Shown here one piece after another: positions 21,077 to 32,603 of a stretch of DNA of 58,410 bases. The position numbers were made by a program, and so were the translations under genes. The notes beneath the pieces are model-generated. The model saw only the letters and a list, made by a program, of their open reading frames with translations. It was not told the origin of the DNA and searched no databases. Source of the DNA: Seison nebaliae (Eukaryota; Rotifera; Pararotatoria; Seisonacea; Seisonidae); contig JALJEE010002401.1 of the NCBI GenBank assembly GCA_023231475.1, positions 1 through 58,410 on the forward strand, in the 5' to 3' direction. Positions within the stretch are counted from its first letter, which is position 1. The number at the start of each line of letters is the position of its first letter.

Positions 21077-23111
21077 TTATCCATCTCCGTTATGTTGTCT
21101 TGCTAGTAAACAATGTTTCTCAGCAATTTCAATAAACTGATTGAACAACGGACGAAGTTTCTTCTCGATTGATTTCAATGGTTTAAATTCATCGAGTGGT
21201 GGCAAATAACTTTTCAAATCAGTTTCATTTGCCCATAAATCAGCTGAAATTAGAATTATTATTAATAATTAATTGAAGAAAATTAGTAATTTAACGATAT
21301 GAAGCCAACATTGCTGCTCCTCTCATTGCTGATTCAGCTGATCGTTCGATTTCCAATTGATCATCATCTCTCAATTGATATCGTTCTAATCGTTGAACGG
21401 TGGTATTAGTAAGAGTAGCGATGATTTGTAACATAAAATCGGAAGATGATAAACCACCGTTACATCGAATTCTCTTCAATGTACGTCCATGAGTCTCCAG
21501 TAGATAAACCGTACGGAATGACATACACATAAGAATAATGAGAAGTTTCATCTTTTTATTCATTTTCGTCACTTCCGATTGTGGCATAATCGATCCGGAA
21601 TGACGAACGAAGAAAAAATCATTTGGAACTTGAATGAAGAAATAATCTGGCAAATTCAGCGTTTCCCAATCAATAAATTTCTCATCTTTTAAATCTAAAT
21701 CATATTGTCGAATCGTTTCATCTAACACATTTCCATAATCCGGTAAATAGGCATGACGTAGCCAACATTGTAGAGGAAAAGTTGATGATCTCGATAATTC
21801 CGATTCGATAGACCATGCAATCAGATTATAACTACCTTTTACATAATTGGATGGAGTTACCGATCCTAAATTGATATCGAGAAAAGTTCCCGTTCCCATT
21901 GTCAATTTGGCTTCGCCTGGAGATGTACAAAAATCTCCAATTAATGCCGCTTGTTGATCACCTATCTATCAATTATATCGTTCATAGAAAAGTAGAAAAT
22001 ATTAAGAAATAGTAACAACACAATTAATTGGTAATTTCATTCCATTTCCCAGAATATATTCACCGAAAAGTGATCGAGAATGGAAGACATATGGAAGTAT
22101 ATCAGATGCTTGTATACCAATCGTGTAACATAACGGACCACTCCAAGTATCCTAAACAACAACAACATATTTCATTTGAAAATTAAACAAATTTCAAAAC
22201 TTTATATGGATCATAAAGACCGGTACTTGACGCACATGTTTTATCAGTTCGAGCGAATCTAGTCAATTTCCATAAGAGATAGGTATCGATTCCTCCAAAC
22301 AAATATTCCTTGTTCTGACATTTACGTTTTAGCTACATTCATTTTTTTACGTTCATTAAGAAGAGAATAAAATAGAATTGAAAAAAGTAAAAAAAATGAA
22401 CATCTGGATATTTTTCAAAAAACCATAAAATTTTCGACGTAATATGAGATGAAGCAACTTGATAATCAGCCAATTGAGCTAATCGAGAAGAGGAACCCAT
22501 CGTCAAATAATAACCAACATTTCCTAGAACTCTCAGAGTCTTTTTTGAGAGAATTGGAGATGTTGTTGGAAGAAAGATAAAATATCACCTTATTCTTCCA
22601 CGAATTGTTACAGATATCTGCAATTTTCTTCGAACGATCATCATTCCACATCACGAAATCATGGACACATTGACCCGTTTCTCTACAAATCATTCATCTA
22701 ATCCTCTTTAATATCGTGAGAGAATTGAATGAGAACTTGTTCCAAAATGTCACTGAATTCCTTTGAACACTCAAACCGATGGATTGAATATTCGCAATCT
22801 TGTTACTACTCAACTTATTCACAGTTCGTTCAATACTCTCATTAAATGCATTCCATAATTCATCAGCTGCTAATGTTCCGATGATTTTCCGTGTCCGATG
22901 TCCAGTACTACTAGAATTATCTTTATCTAACGACAACTATCGAGACGGAAAAAGTGGAAATGAACAAATCAGATTATGACCATTTCCCGACCATTAGAAA
23001 AAAGTTAACAACTTTTGTTATTGTACTCACGACAGTTTGCAATTTTTCATTAATGATTCCACATTTGATGCTACTGGATCCGATATCCACTCCCAAATAA
23101 TATTTATTCAT
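21077..23111 (-). CDS. GK5: FGGY-family carbohydrate kinase, GK5-like
   Basis: This is a multi-exon gene. Resolved exons are 23111-23031 (start MNKYYLGVDIGSSSIKCGI, the N-terminal phosphate loop), 22936-22737, 22682-22589 and 22539-22402. Further exons near 22310-22200, 22155-22030 and 21960-21290 follow, and a last one ends at 21077. Matches to glycerol kinase 5 run through the protein: ETGQCVHDFVMWNDDRSKK, FGGIDTYLLWKLTRF, SSTGLYDPYK, GDQQAALIGDF, TMGTGTFLDINLGS and RCNGGLSSSDFMLQ. The enzyme would phosphorylate glycerol or a related polyol with ATP. The segment between residues encoded around 21600 and 21500 (SGSIMPQSEVTKMNKKMK) is unlike the conserved loop with an AP..D pattern in other members, so catalytic specificity may differ. 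Exon borders in the 3' half are approximate. Confidence 0.8.
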
Positions 23112-23337
23112 CTACCCAAGAAGAATGTTTAGAAATTAAAGGGAATTTTTGAAATTGGTTGAAAAACAAAAATTTTTCTAAGAAAATTAAAAAGAAATCT
23201 TTTACAACATAAGAACAACAACAAAAAAAGTTTTTGTATAGGAAATTTTTGTGGGAGATTTTACTTCAAAATAAATTACGTAAAAATCATAAATTGCTCG
23301 TGATGGATTTGGCTTAAGACATCTGGAAATTGTTCTT

Positions 23338-24384
23338 TCATTGTAGCTTCTCTAAATATTCTTCGGGTAAATATTGAAGTAAATTTCGTTGTTTCAAAAC
23401 GGCCTTCGAATAAATCTTCTCCGCATATTTATGACCTGTGTCACATAATGCAGTTACTACAGTACTTCCTTTCCCGATTTGTTGAGCTAGTTTAACGGCT
23501 GCTACGACATTCAACCCCGAAGTGGCTCCTACACAAAATCCATCTTTGTGTAAAAGATCTAATGTGTACTTCATGGCTTCCACGTCAGTGATATGGAGTG
23601 AAGTATCAATTGGTGCGTCCTTAACATTATCAGTGATACGACCTTGACCAATTCCTTCCGTTATCGATCCTTCACCTGTTCGTCCGAGAGTACCAGTAGT
23701 AAAAAATTTATATAATGCACTTCCTTCCGGATCAGCAATTGCTGTCACAATTTTTGAATTTTTCTCTTTTAAAAACTCAGCTACTCCACTAGCAGTTCCA
23801 CCAGTACCTGCACCAAATATAACTCCGTCAACTCGTTGGTTAGTTTGACGCCAAATTTCTGGTCCCGTTGAATCGTAATGACCAAATCGATTTGCTGTAT
23901 TATCGAATTGATTCGTCCACACACAATTCTCATGACTGTCCGCATAATTTTTCGCTTGATGATTATAATTAGCGGGATCGGTAAATGGTTTCGGAGGAAC
24001 TTGAATTACCTTCGCTCCCAATAGCAATAAAGTTTTCACTTTCTCCGGTGATTGATTGTTCGGCATATATATACGACATTTCAATCCCATGGACAAAGCG
24101 ACATGAGCTAAACCGATACCTGTATTACCCGCTGTTCCTTCAACTATCGTACCACCTGGTTTCAAATTCTTTTCTTTCACAGCCCACGAAGTTAAATATT
24201 TAGCTGCCCGGTCTTTAACTGAACCACCCGGATTGAGAAATTCAGCCTTAGCCAAAATGTTACAACCACATTCATCAGAAATTCTTTGTAGTTTGATGAG
24301 AGGCGTGTTACCAATCGACTCGACGAATGAACTGAACTCTCTTCTACTCGATCGTACGACTAATCTATTGAACAATTTATTCAT
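23338..24384 (-). CDS. Single-domain cysteine synthase (CysK/CBS-type PLP enzyme)
   Basis: A single exon encodes 348 residues, starting at MNKLFNRLVVRSSRREF; the frame upstream has no ATG. That N-terminus is Arg-rich without acids, like a mitochondrial presequence. The PLP enzyme core is complete: SIGNTPLIKL, the Schiff-base Lys in NPGGSVKDRAA, substrate loop EGTAGNTGIGLA and phosphate-binding GAGTGGTASG. The region GEGSITEGIGQGRI follows. There is no heme-binding N-terminal domain and no C-terminal CBS pair, so this is not the usual animal cystathionine beta-synthase. The EGTAGNTG loop is typical of fungal and bacterial CysK-like enzymes. Possible reactions are O-acetylserine sulfhydrylation, beta-cyanoalanine synthesis or H2S release. 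It is divergent from the SFT2 gene, with 215 bp between starts. Confidence 0.9.
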   Translation of the reverse strand: MNKLFNRLVVRSSRREFSSFVESIGNTPLIKLQRISDECGCNILAKAEFLNPGGSVKDRAAKYLTSWAVKEKNLKPGGTIVEGTAGNTGIGLAHVALSMGLKCRIYMPNNQSPEKVKTLLLLGAKVIQVPPKPFTDPANYNHQAKNYADSHENCVWTNQFDNTANRFGHYDSTGPEIWRQTNQRVDGVIFGAGTGGTASGVAEFLKEKNSKIVTAIADPEGSALYKFFTTGTLGRTGEGSITEGIGQGRITDNVKDAPIDTSLHITDVEAMKYTLDLLHKDGFCVGATSGLNVVAAVKLAQQIGKGSTVVTALCDTGHKYAEKIYSKAVLKQRNLLQYLPEEYLEKLQ

Positions 24385-24599
24385 CTTCTCCTGCCAACTC
24401 TTCAGAGAAATATACGACGACAATAAAAAAAAGAGAATTGAAGCGTAACATAAACTTCCAGTGAGTCATATGCTCATTTATGAAGGAATTGATCAATTAT
24501 CACGTCAATGATAACATCTGTGTGAGATATGTGTAAATATTTGTTCAACTAGGAAGCCTACTCTCCCCCCACCGTCCGTCTACAATTGACATAACATCT

Positions 24600-25220
24600 A
24601 TGGATAAAATTAAACAAGCAGTTGGAATCGACAATTCCGACGACTCCGAATCAAACATCTTGGGAAGTCTCAATGAATTCAGCACACTCTCCTACACCAC
24701 CAGACTGAAGGGCTTTGCCGCCTCATTCATTCTCGGCCTCCTCCTCGTCATCATTGTTAATATTTTTTTAAATTTTCCAAAAAAGTTTTAATTAAAAAAA
24801 TTTTTTTTATGTTTCTAAATTCGGAAAATTTTCTGTAAATTTATCAAATTTAATTTTTTCAATACTAAAAATTTTTTTCCTCAATCTTTTTTAAAGGGAA
24901 TTTTCTGTTTGTATACGGCGAGTTTAACACCGTTCGTCGTTTGTTATACTTTGGGGACGATATGTGGATTGTTGTCAACGGCCTTTTTACGTGGTCCACT
25001 CCAACAATTACGTGACATGACAGAATGGAAGAGAATTACAACAACTCTCATTCTTTTGGGTTGTATCATTATGACTCTCGTATCTGCTCTCGTTATTGAG
25101 AGTACGATATTAACTTTGATATTCGGAATTGCTCAAGGACTAGTACTGTGTTGGTACGCTCTATCATATATTCCTTTTGCGAGAGATTTCGTAAAGAAGA
25201 CATGTGGATCTTGTATTTAA
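24600..25220 (+). CDS. SFT2D2: SFT2-family vesicle-trafficking membrane protein
   Basis: Two exons, 24600-24755 and 24897-25220, join in phase 0 across a 141 bp intron and give 159 residues, the usual size of SFT2D1/2 proteins. Four membrane helices are visible: FAASFILGLLLVIIV, LTPFVVCYTLGTICGLLS, TTLILLGCIIMTLVSALV and ILTLIFGIAQGLVLCWYALS. Between helices 2 and 3 lies the family block FLRGPLQQLRDM, and the end has the hallmark YIPFARDFVKK. SFT2 proteins sit in Golgi and endosomal membranes and help retrograde vesicle fusion. The assignment to SFT2D2 rather than SFT2D1 is a guess. It converges on CCDC174 with 154 bp between stops. Confidence 0.9.
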
Positions 25221-25374
25221 TTAATAAATGAATGAATGAATGAATGAGAATTGAAAAAAGAAAATTTATTGATACGAACAAAATTTATCATATTCATTTT
25301 TTTTTAATTGATAAATATTTCTCCCATTTTATTATGTTGAAATTTCAATTACATCCCACAGATAATCAAATAAT

Positions 25375-26628
25375 TTATTTTTTTTTCTTCCTTTTTCTCT
25401 TCTTCTTTTTTCCTTCCCATTCATCGTAGTTGGGAGCGAATTGATTCTCTTCGATTTTCATTTCTGATCTTCTCAAACGATTCCATTCATTTCTCCCGTC
25501 TAACAAATTTCTTATAAATATATTTATTGAAAAATAAATAACATTTCTTTATTTCATCCACATCCTCTTCCAGCTTTAAGTCCGTTTCCTCCGGTTCTTC
25601 TAAAACGAATTCCTCCAACGGCATCGGTGGTGGTAATGGCTGAAGTTTCTGTTGAATTCGAAGACGATTCAATCGTCGAATTCTTTCCAATTCCAATTCG
25701 TATTTCTCCTTTTTGATTTCATAATCTTTTTTTCTAGTCTAATTTTAAAAAATGAGAAATATTTGAAAATTTCGAGAGAAAAAAGAATTTGGAAAAAATT
25801 AAAATTTAAAGAAATTAAAAAAAAAATTGATATTAAACTTCGTTATGGTAATCTTTTAATCGTTGCATTTGTTGACGACGGATACAATTATCGGAAGAGA
25901 ATTTGAAATGAGAAACACCAAATTCTCGACTTTCGTCCACCAAACTACAGATTGAATTAAAATGAATTTCTTGCAACTTTTCCACCGTTTCTTGATCATC
26001 ATCGATGACCGCTTGTTGTATAATTAATTGACGTTCATTCTCATAAACCATTAAACGATTAAGATCCGCAGATAATTTCAGTCGTTCGATTTCATCAAAC
26101 GATTTCTCTAAATTGATATTTTTCAATAATTCCTGAATGGAATCTCTTCCTTTCTTAACTTCCAATTCATCCATTTCATGTTTCCTACTAAAATTAATGA
26201 GATAATCATCTTCCTTATTTAATCTCTTTTCAATAATTTCATCATCGTCATCGTCGTCATCAATTTCATCGTCAGAAATTCCATTTTTCACAAGTTGTTC
26301 ATATCGATGTGTTTTCTTCAATAATTTCTCTTTCGATAATTCGATCAATGATTGCTCCTCTTGTATCTCTTCAAATGTCTTATCTTTATTTTTACGTTTC
26401 AAAGAATCTGATGAAACAAATTGAAAAGGAATTCGAGAGAAATTTCTAACTGAAATTTTTTCGAGAATTTTCCAATTTTTTCAATGTCTCCCCATCACTA
26501 GTCGAATGAACATGTTTCAGAGTTTGAGAGAATGGATCTAGATGCTCGATAGACACGACCATATTACGGTCTTTGATCTTTTTCGCATCTTTTCCAGTTA
26601 TCAATAATTGTTTTTTCAGTTCGAGCAT
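25375..26628 (-). CDS. CCDC174: CCDC174 homologue
   Basis: Four exons join in frame: 26628-26451, 26407-25839, 25738-25543 and 25499-25375, giving 355 residues with introns of 43 to 100 bp. The family is recognised from the order of blocks: MLELKKQLL near the start, SKEKLLKKTHRYEQLVKNG, an acidic Asp run, and REFGVSHFKFSSD followed by RRQQMQRLKDYHNE. The last block matches the conserved GVGYFxF..D motif of CCDC174. The C-terminus is a very basic Lys tail, a likely nuclear localisation signal. CCDC174 is a nuclear protein linked to the exon-junction complex. The Pro/Glu part (PLPPPMPLEEFVLEEPEE) is local. The N-terminus is shorter than in vertebrates. Confidence 0.8.
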
Positions 26629-27378
26629 TAAACTTAAAATTTAAAATTTTACTTAAAATTAAAAATTGAAATTATAATTCATTTAATTGTTCTCAAACAT
26701 TTTATGATACTTGTAAGCCAGCGTTGGTTAAATGGGGTAGTTTATTTAATTATTAAATTAATTATCGATAAATTAATAATCGATTATTATGAAATTATCG
26801 ATAGGATTAAACGGGAAGGCGACAAAAAATCATTTGATTAAATCCATTTATTGGAGAACAGTTTGCGGTGAGTAGAGAACTGTGAAATCATTGAAGCATG
26901 AAATTAGCTAATATTGAATATTTATCAAGGTTAAATTGAATAATAAGTTATTTGATCGTTAAAAATTGATAATTTTCATTTGATTTCGATAGACTCCGAA
27001 TGATGAGAAGGGATTGATTGATCATCCATATTGTGCATGAAAGAAAGGAGTGACACGTTTGAAGAATTTTTAAAGGAGAAGACAAAAGAGATAAAGTAAA
27101 TTCACGCTCTATCGACGATAAACATTAGAAAGAAAGAGAATGCAAGTGAAGCAGCTGCTATTATCGAAATGAAAATTTGCTTAAACCTTCTTCCCCTCCG
27201 ATCACATAGAGCAGCCACCAAATATTAGACAATTTTGATAAGTTTCTTTCCCGTTCGTATGAAAAGTGTTGAAAGGAAGAAACTTCTGTATAAAACATCA
27301 TCTTCACCATCTGTTACTAATTATTAGGTCTTATCAATCTTCTCAATTCTTGCAGAGAACTCCTACAAATAAGAGAGT
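26629..27378. promoter_or_regulatory. Divergent region between CCDC174 and ESRP
   Basis: These 750 bp between opposed genes hold both promoters. The part at 26725-26815 is a cluster of ATCGAT-centred words, including TATCGATA at about 26799, which equals the DRE motif known from insect promoters. No coding exon was seen. Confidence 0.4.
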
Positions 27379-30300
27379 ATGACGAAACGAAACCAATATG
27401 ATATTGATGGTACACAAACATCATCGAAGCATAGTCGTTTAACAGAAATAATGTCACAACTAACAACGAAGAAGTCGATCGACTATTTTGTTATTGTTTT
27501 TCTGACTACTTGCGGCCAGAATGGAGAGAATTTGGGCTCAGATGAAGAAGAGATCGTGCTTATCACATTATTGTTGTATCATATCAAGGAAAGAAGAACG
27601 ATCGATATTCAACAATATTACATTCGACCTCAACTCGCAGAAACGTCAACAAAAATTCTGACTGAGGAATGTCGAATTCAAACGTCGATCGACGAAATCA
27701 CATTGAAGAATTCGCCTTTATTATGTTATAGAATTGACGAGATTAATCGATTAATTGAACTGAAGGATTTGGAAGCGCATTTCAAATTCGATTCATCTAA
27801 TCAACTTTCAGACGATCATATCGATGAGACGGAAAGAGAGAACGGAACGAAATCATCTTTCATGTTAATGGTTGATGGACAATTACATCTTCGCCAAGTC
27901 TTATTTCCAGAAGCGTTACGAAAGAAGAATATTCCATTATCTGACTATTTTTGGTCATTCATCGATATCAGAAAGGAATATAATCAATATATGGAGAGAA
28001 CAGCGAAATCACTTTTAGAAATCGTCGAAGGTTTTATCCATTCTACATTTGGATTCATAATGAAAATTATTTTAATAGAAAATAATATTAAATATAATGC
28101 AACCGATTCGTATGGTATTCAACAAGTGAAACATATGGCGTCGCTCACAACGTTTATGTTGGAGAAAGGTTTAATTAATGAGTGGAAGAGAAGTAAAGTA
28201 AAATAAATCCCATTTTCCAATAGGTCATCAATTCCAATCGTTCGATTATATTCAAACGAAAGTTGAATACGGATTATGGTTTCTTTTCCTTATCTATCTT
28301 CTTTATCGATAATCTCATGGAAATTGATTGGGAACAGTTGCTCTAATGACGACATAGAAGACGGAACATGTGTTCGAGTTCGAGGTCTACCATGGCAGTG
28401 TACAGATAAGGACGTCGCCAAATTCTTCACAGGTATCAATTTACAAAAGTTTCCATTTTTCTTCTCCAAAATGATCTCATTTGTTTTAAAGAGGTGGAGT
28501 CGCTTTATGTTTGAGTACGAACGGTCGACGGAATGGAGAAGCCATTGTAAGATTTTCTTGCGAAGAACATCGAACATTAGCACTTCGACGTCATAAACAT
28601 CATTTGGGACAACGATACATCGAAGTATATAGAGCGAGTGGACGAGAATTCCTGAATGTTGCTGGCGGTTCGTTCCATTATCTTTCTCCTTTCACTTTCC
28701 CTATCTAACGAAAGTCTGTGTGTGTGGTGGGATGGGAAATTTGAATTATTATTCATTTTGAACTCCCGTGTTGTGTGTGTGTGTGTGTGTGTGTGTGGGA
28801 GGATGTGTGTAAGAAAAGATAACGGATCTAATTCCAAGAGTTCCTCCCATAGAAAAATCCGAAAAAATAATAATTGATCGAGAAGTAATGAGTGAAAATT
28901 GACATGGAACAGATCGAATATTTCCCTCGAATTTCCCAGGAGAAATTAAACTGATAAATCATCTCGTTACGATCATTATTCATGAGCATTGAAAATTCAA
29001 TTTAATTCATTTCATATTTATGTCGAAGTTAACATGCTAATTAAAATCGACTTCTCCTACCAGTAGACATATTCGTACCGATTCTCCACAACTACTAGTC
29101 AAGTACTTACCAGTGGTGGTAGATGAGGACGGTGATGGTGTTGAATTCGGGAGAAATTGAAAGATTTCCTTTTACTTCTATCTCTCTCGTTATACACTGT
29201 CAAGTCGGAAATTGTAGTAATTTATTTTTTTGTATACCGACTTACCGTCGATCTAGACAACTATCTGTCTTCACTCACCACTTTCTCTCATGTTTATCTC
29301 TGTTTTTGTTGGATTGATTCTCGAATAAGAGGATCATGTTTCTCGTCCGTTCCAATTTGAACGTCTCCACTATTTTTTCTATTTCATGTTTCCATATTTT
29401 CTTTCTCCTCTTAAAGAAATAAACGAGAAAATAAAAAAAAATAGAGAGAAGGAATCGGAAACTAAGATAAATGAAGAGATCGTCTTCCAGTAGTATCAGT
29501 CCAATTTATTGGGAATAATCCGAGTCTTATACACACACACGCACACAAACATCTTCCCCTTATATGTTGATGAGAAGAATGATGACGCGATTAATGAATA
29601 AAAGGATTTTAAGCAAATATCTTCAATATATTTCACGTTTAAAATCAATTGTCGCGTCTCTTCCGATTTCACTTCTAATCTCATTCTCATCTCCCTTCCC
29701 AGGTTCCAATCAAGAAGCACAAACTTTCCTTTCAAGAGATGGAAGTATCATTGTGCGAATGCGTGGACTACCGTTTGATAGTACGGCGGAGAATGTTGTT
29801 AGTAGAATTTAAATTAAATTAAAATATTTGTATTATTGGAAGATGTTGGTGAGATAATGATAATCGATTAATAATTATTATTAATGTCGATTAAATCATC
29901 AAACTCTTCCACTAATCAGTAGAATGATCTGATATTGATCAATTACGATTCAATCGATTGAATCTGAAATTGCCAATAATCGATTATTGATTAATAAAAG
30001 GAAATGGATTTCCTCATCGAGAAATCCCACCAGGGAATTACTACTAGTGTATCAAGTATGTATATTATTATCAGACAAACAAATCTTATCTAAAAACTTG
30101 AGATGATGATTCTCTTAATAAACTTTCTTTAACGACAAACAAACAAACATTTTCCTACAAAACAAAAAAAAACTTCTCTACTTATCTTTTGATTCCGGGT
30201 CGAAGAAAATTTCTTTGTTTTCTTTTTTCAATGGAACAATCGAATTCCATATCTTAATAGAAATAACTGCAGATACATCATCGTTGGTGAAGAGAATGAC

Positions 30301-31590
30301 AAGAGCACTTCTGATTATCATTTACATAATTTTTCAGTTGGAAAATTCGAAGAAAATTTTTTTTTGTTTTTATTTTTACTCAAACTCAAATGGATCTGGA
30401 ATCTTCTTAACTGCGAATCTCATTTTTTCCTTGTTGCTATTGTCGATGTGTGTTTTGTTGTGAAGATAATCATATATTGGGGAGGGATATTGCTTCCGAA
30501 TTTATTTTCCAAAAATTCTCCGTATCCATAATTCATTTATCTTCCTTTTTCTATTGGAAAGGAGAATGCTATTGTAAAATTTCTTCTTATTTTCTCAGGT
30601 TGAATTCTTCGAGAAAGGTGTCACACCAGCCAACATCGTTGATGGAAAAGATGGAGTTTTATTCGTCCATTATCCAGATGGTCGAGCTACTGGCGATGCT
30701 TTCGTCATGTTCAATTCAGAAGAAGATACGTTGAATGCTTTATCGAAACATAAAGAGAATATGGGAAGTCGTTACATCGAACTCTTCAGAAGTACAGCAG
30801 CTGAAGTACAACAAGTTTGTCGACGATCTCAAGATCCGAAAAATTTGGAACCGAAAAATCATTCCTCGTCCGCTAATACATCTTCCAACATTCTGTCTCA
30901 ACTCTCAAGTTATCCGACGAAACATCTGATAAAACATCAGAAGAAACGAGATTGTGTTCGATTGAGTGGAATGCCACCGGAATCGAATGTGGAATATATT
31001 TTAGAGTTTTTAGGAATGTATGCACAACATATAACATCACATGGCGTTCATATGGTATATAATGCGAGTGGCAGTCCATCAGGTCAAGCATTCATTCAAA
31101 TGACAAATGAGAAGAATGCTTATCTCACATCGATTCATAAACATCAGAAATTATTATATTTCCAACAACAACAATATGCAATCGATGTCGTTCAATGTTC
31201 ATCTGATGATATGAATTTAGTATTAATAGGAAATAATAACAACAATATTAACAATAATAATAATAATAATAACATTTCATTGAAACCCTCTACTTTAGGG
31301 AAGACACCATCAGAATTGTTATGGTTGTCAATGAATAGTAATTGTCAATATCCTATGAGTAATCAGATGAATTATGAACAATATCATACATCAATACAAC
31401 CGTCAACCGATTTCCAAAATCCTACAATTGATAATTTCTGTTTAGCTGATCTACTTAATCAATCATCCACTCCACTCACTTGGTATCCAACTCCACCAGT
31501 GAGTCCTGGTGATAATTTAACTTCTCTCTGTTTAGCATCACCGGAATTATTATTGAATCCTAATAATTTCTTAGCAATGCAAAACATTCT

Positions 31591-31630
<40 letters not shown>

Positions 31631-32026
31631 CTTGTACAGCAGAATTATGGAAATGACATTAGACAAATTGTTATTTTGAGGAATGTGTCACTCAATGTCT
31701 GCATCAATGATATTATTAAACACTTCCAACATATCGATCAATTGCATCCACATAATATTCAAATACAACGAACTATTACTGGTACGGTGACTGGTGATAT
31801 TTTCATTCGTTTCAATTCGCCGCATACAGCCAAACAAGCCATTGATACGATGAATCAATCTTTTCTGAAAGAGAGTGTCATTCTCTTAAATTCAATTCCT
31901 GAATATGTTCAATTATCTCAACAACAGCAGAACAACAATCTATCCAATGTAACCATATCGGCATCCCCCCTAACAACCGCCATGTCAGCACCACCACCTC
32001 CAACAACAACTACAACAACAAAATAA
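27379..32026 (+). CDS. ESRP: ESRP / fusilli RRM splicing regulator
   Basis: Six exons join in frame: 27379-28192, 28224-28278, 28338-28432, 28494-28667, 29703-29797 and 30599-32026, giving 886 residues. The N-terminal third is the RNase-H-like fold region of ESRP ([20 protein letters not shown]). Three RRMs follow: RRM1 ([30 protein letters not shown]), RRM2 ([28 protein letters not shown]) and RRM3 ([20 protein letters not shown]). The C-terminus holds an Asn run, a Gln run of about 15 (31590-31630) and a further RRM-like block ([16 protein letters not shown]). ESRPs bind GU-rich RNA and control epithelial alternative splicing in the nucleus. Introns 1-3 are 31-61 bp, whereas introns 4 and 5 are 1,035 and 801 bp. 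Confidence 0.93.
28769..28798 (+). repeat. (TG)n microsatellite in ESRP intron 4
   Basis: About 13 TG units run uninterrupted, followed by GGAGGATGTGTGT. It lies about 105 bp after the donor of exon 4. In the transcript this is a GU-rich tract. Confidence 0.9.
29531..29550 (+). repeat. (CA)n microsatellite in ESRP intron 4
   Basis: A run of about eight CA-type units lies about 160 bp before exon 5. It is complementary to the TG run earlier in the same intron. Confidence 0.8.
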
Positions 32027-32603
32027 AATTAAATTTCATTAAAATAAAAATATTCATTTTTCGATTAATTTATTTGATAAATTTGAAATGAGGCAACAAT
32101 AGATATGCCTCTTATCTCACACTGGGCGCATGTGTGTGTATGTGTGTGTGTGTGTTTGTTTGTGCACGCCATTAAATCAGATATGGCACATGAGATAAAC
32201 TGATATTGGATCGAAGTGTTATCATCTTAATACTTGAGTTAGAAAAAGAAGGAAATGGATAGGAAGAAAAACTATAAAATCAGTTTGAATGACACGGAAG
32301 GGAATTGGGGGGTGTGTGTGTGTGTGTGTGTTTGTATGTGAAGAAAGAGAAAATGAATAAAAATTGTTTTAAAAAATAACCAATAAGAATGTTGATAGAT
32401 GTATACAGATGTGTATGCACAACCTGAGGCACGAAATACACACGAAATACACACACTGTGCACATTGGAACATGTTTTGTTGTCATAACAACGAAAGAAT
32501 CTAAAATAAAACATCCACAAACTTCTCTATATTGAATTAAAGTGAGATCAATTTCATGAGATTTCGTAGACATTCTTCCTAATCATTTATTGTTCTCAAC
32601 TTC
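32027..32603. repeat. 3' flank with two GT-rich microsatellites
   Basis: The interval between convergent ESRP and PHACTR contains a GT-rich tract at about 32129-32165 and a (GT)n run at about 32312-32332. No gene is supported. AATAAA-like words just after the ESRP stop (32041-32050) would suit its 3' end. Confidence 0.6.

Noticed and set aside
25241-25420. T-rich stretch with short repeat GAATGAATGAATGAAT after SFT2 as a possible satellite
   Set aside because: Only four units, best seen as 3' flank simple sequence.
28276-28708. Plus-strand frames in the ESRP RRM1 region that run through introns
   Set aside because: They mix exon and intron sequence; the spliced frame gives the RRM motif in full.
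29862-29892. ATCGATT palindromes in ESRP intron 5 as a possible element
   Set aside because: Too short and imperfect; ATCGAT words are common throughout this DNA.
30215-30463. Hydrophobic frame in ESRP intron 5
   Set aside because: Lies wholly in an intron of a well-supported gene and is Phe/Leu/Ile-rich as expected from T-rich DNA.
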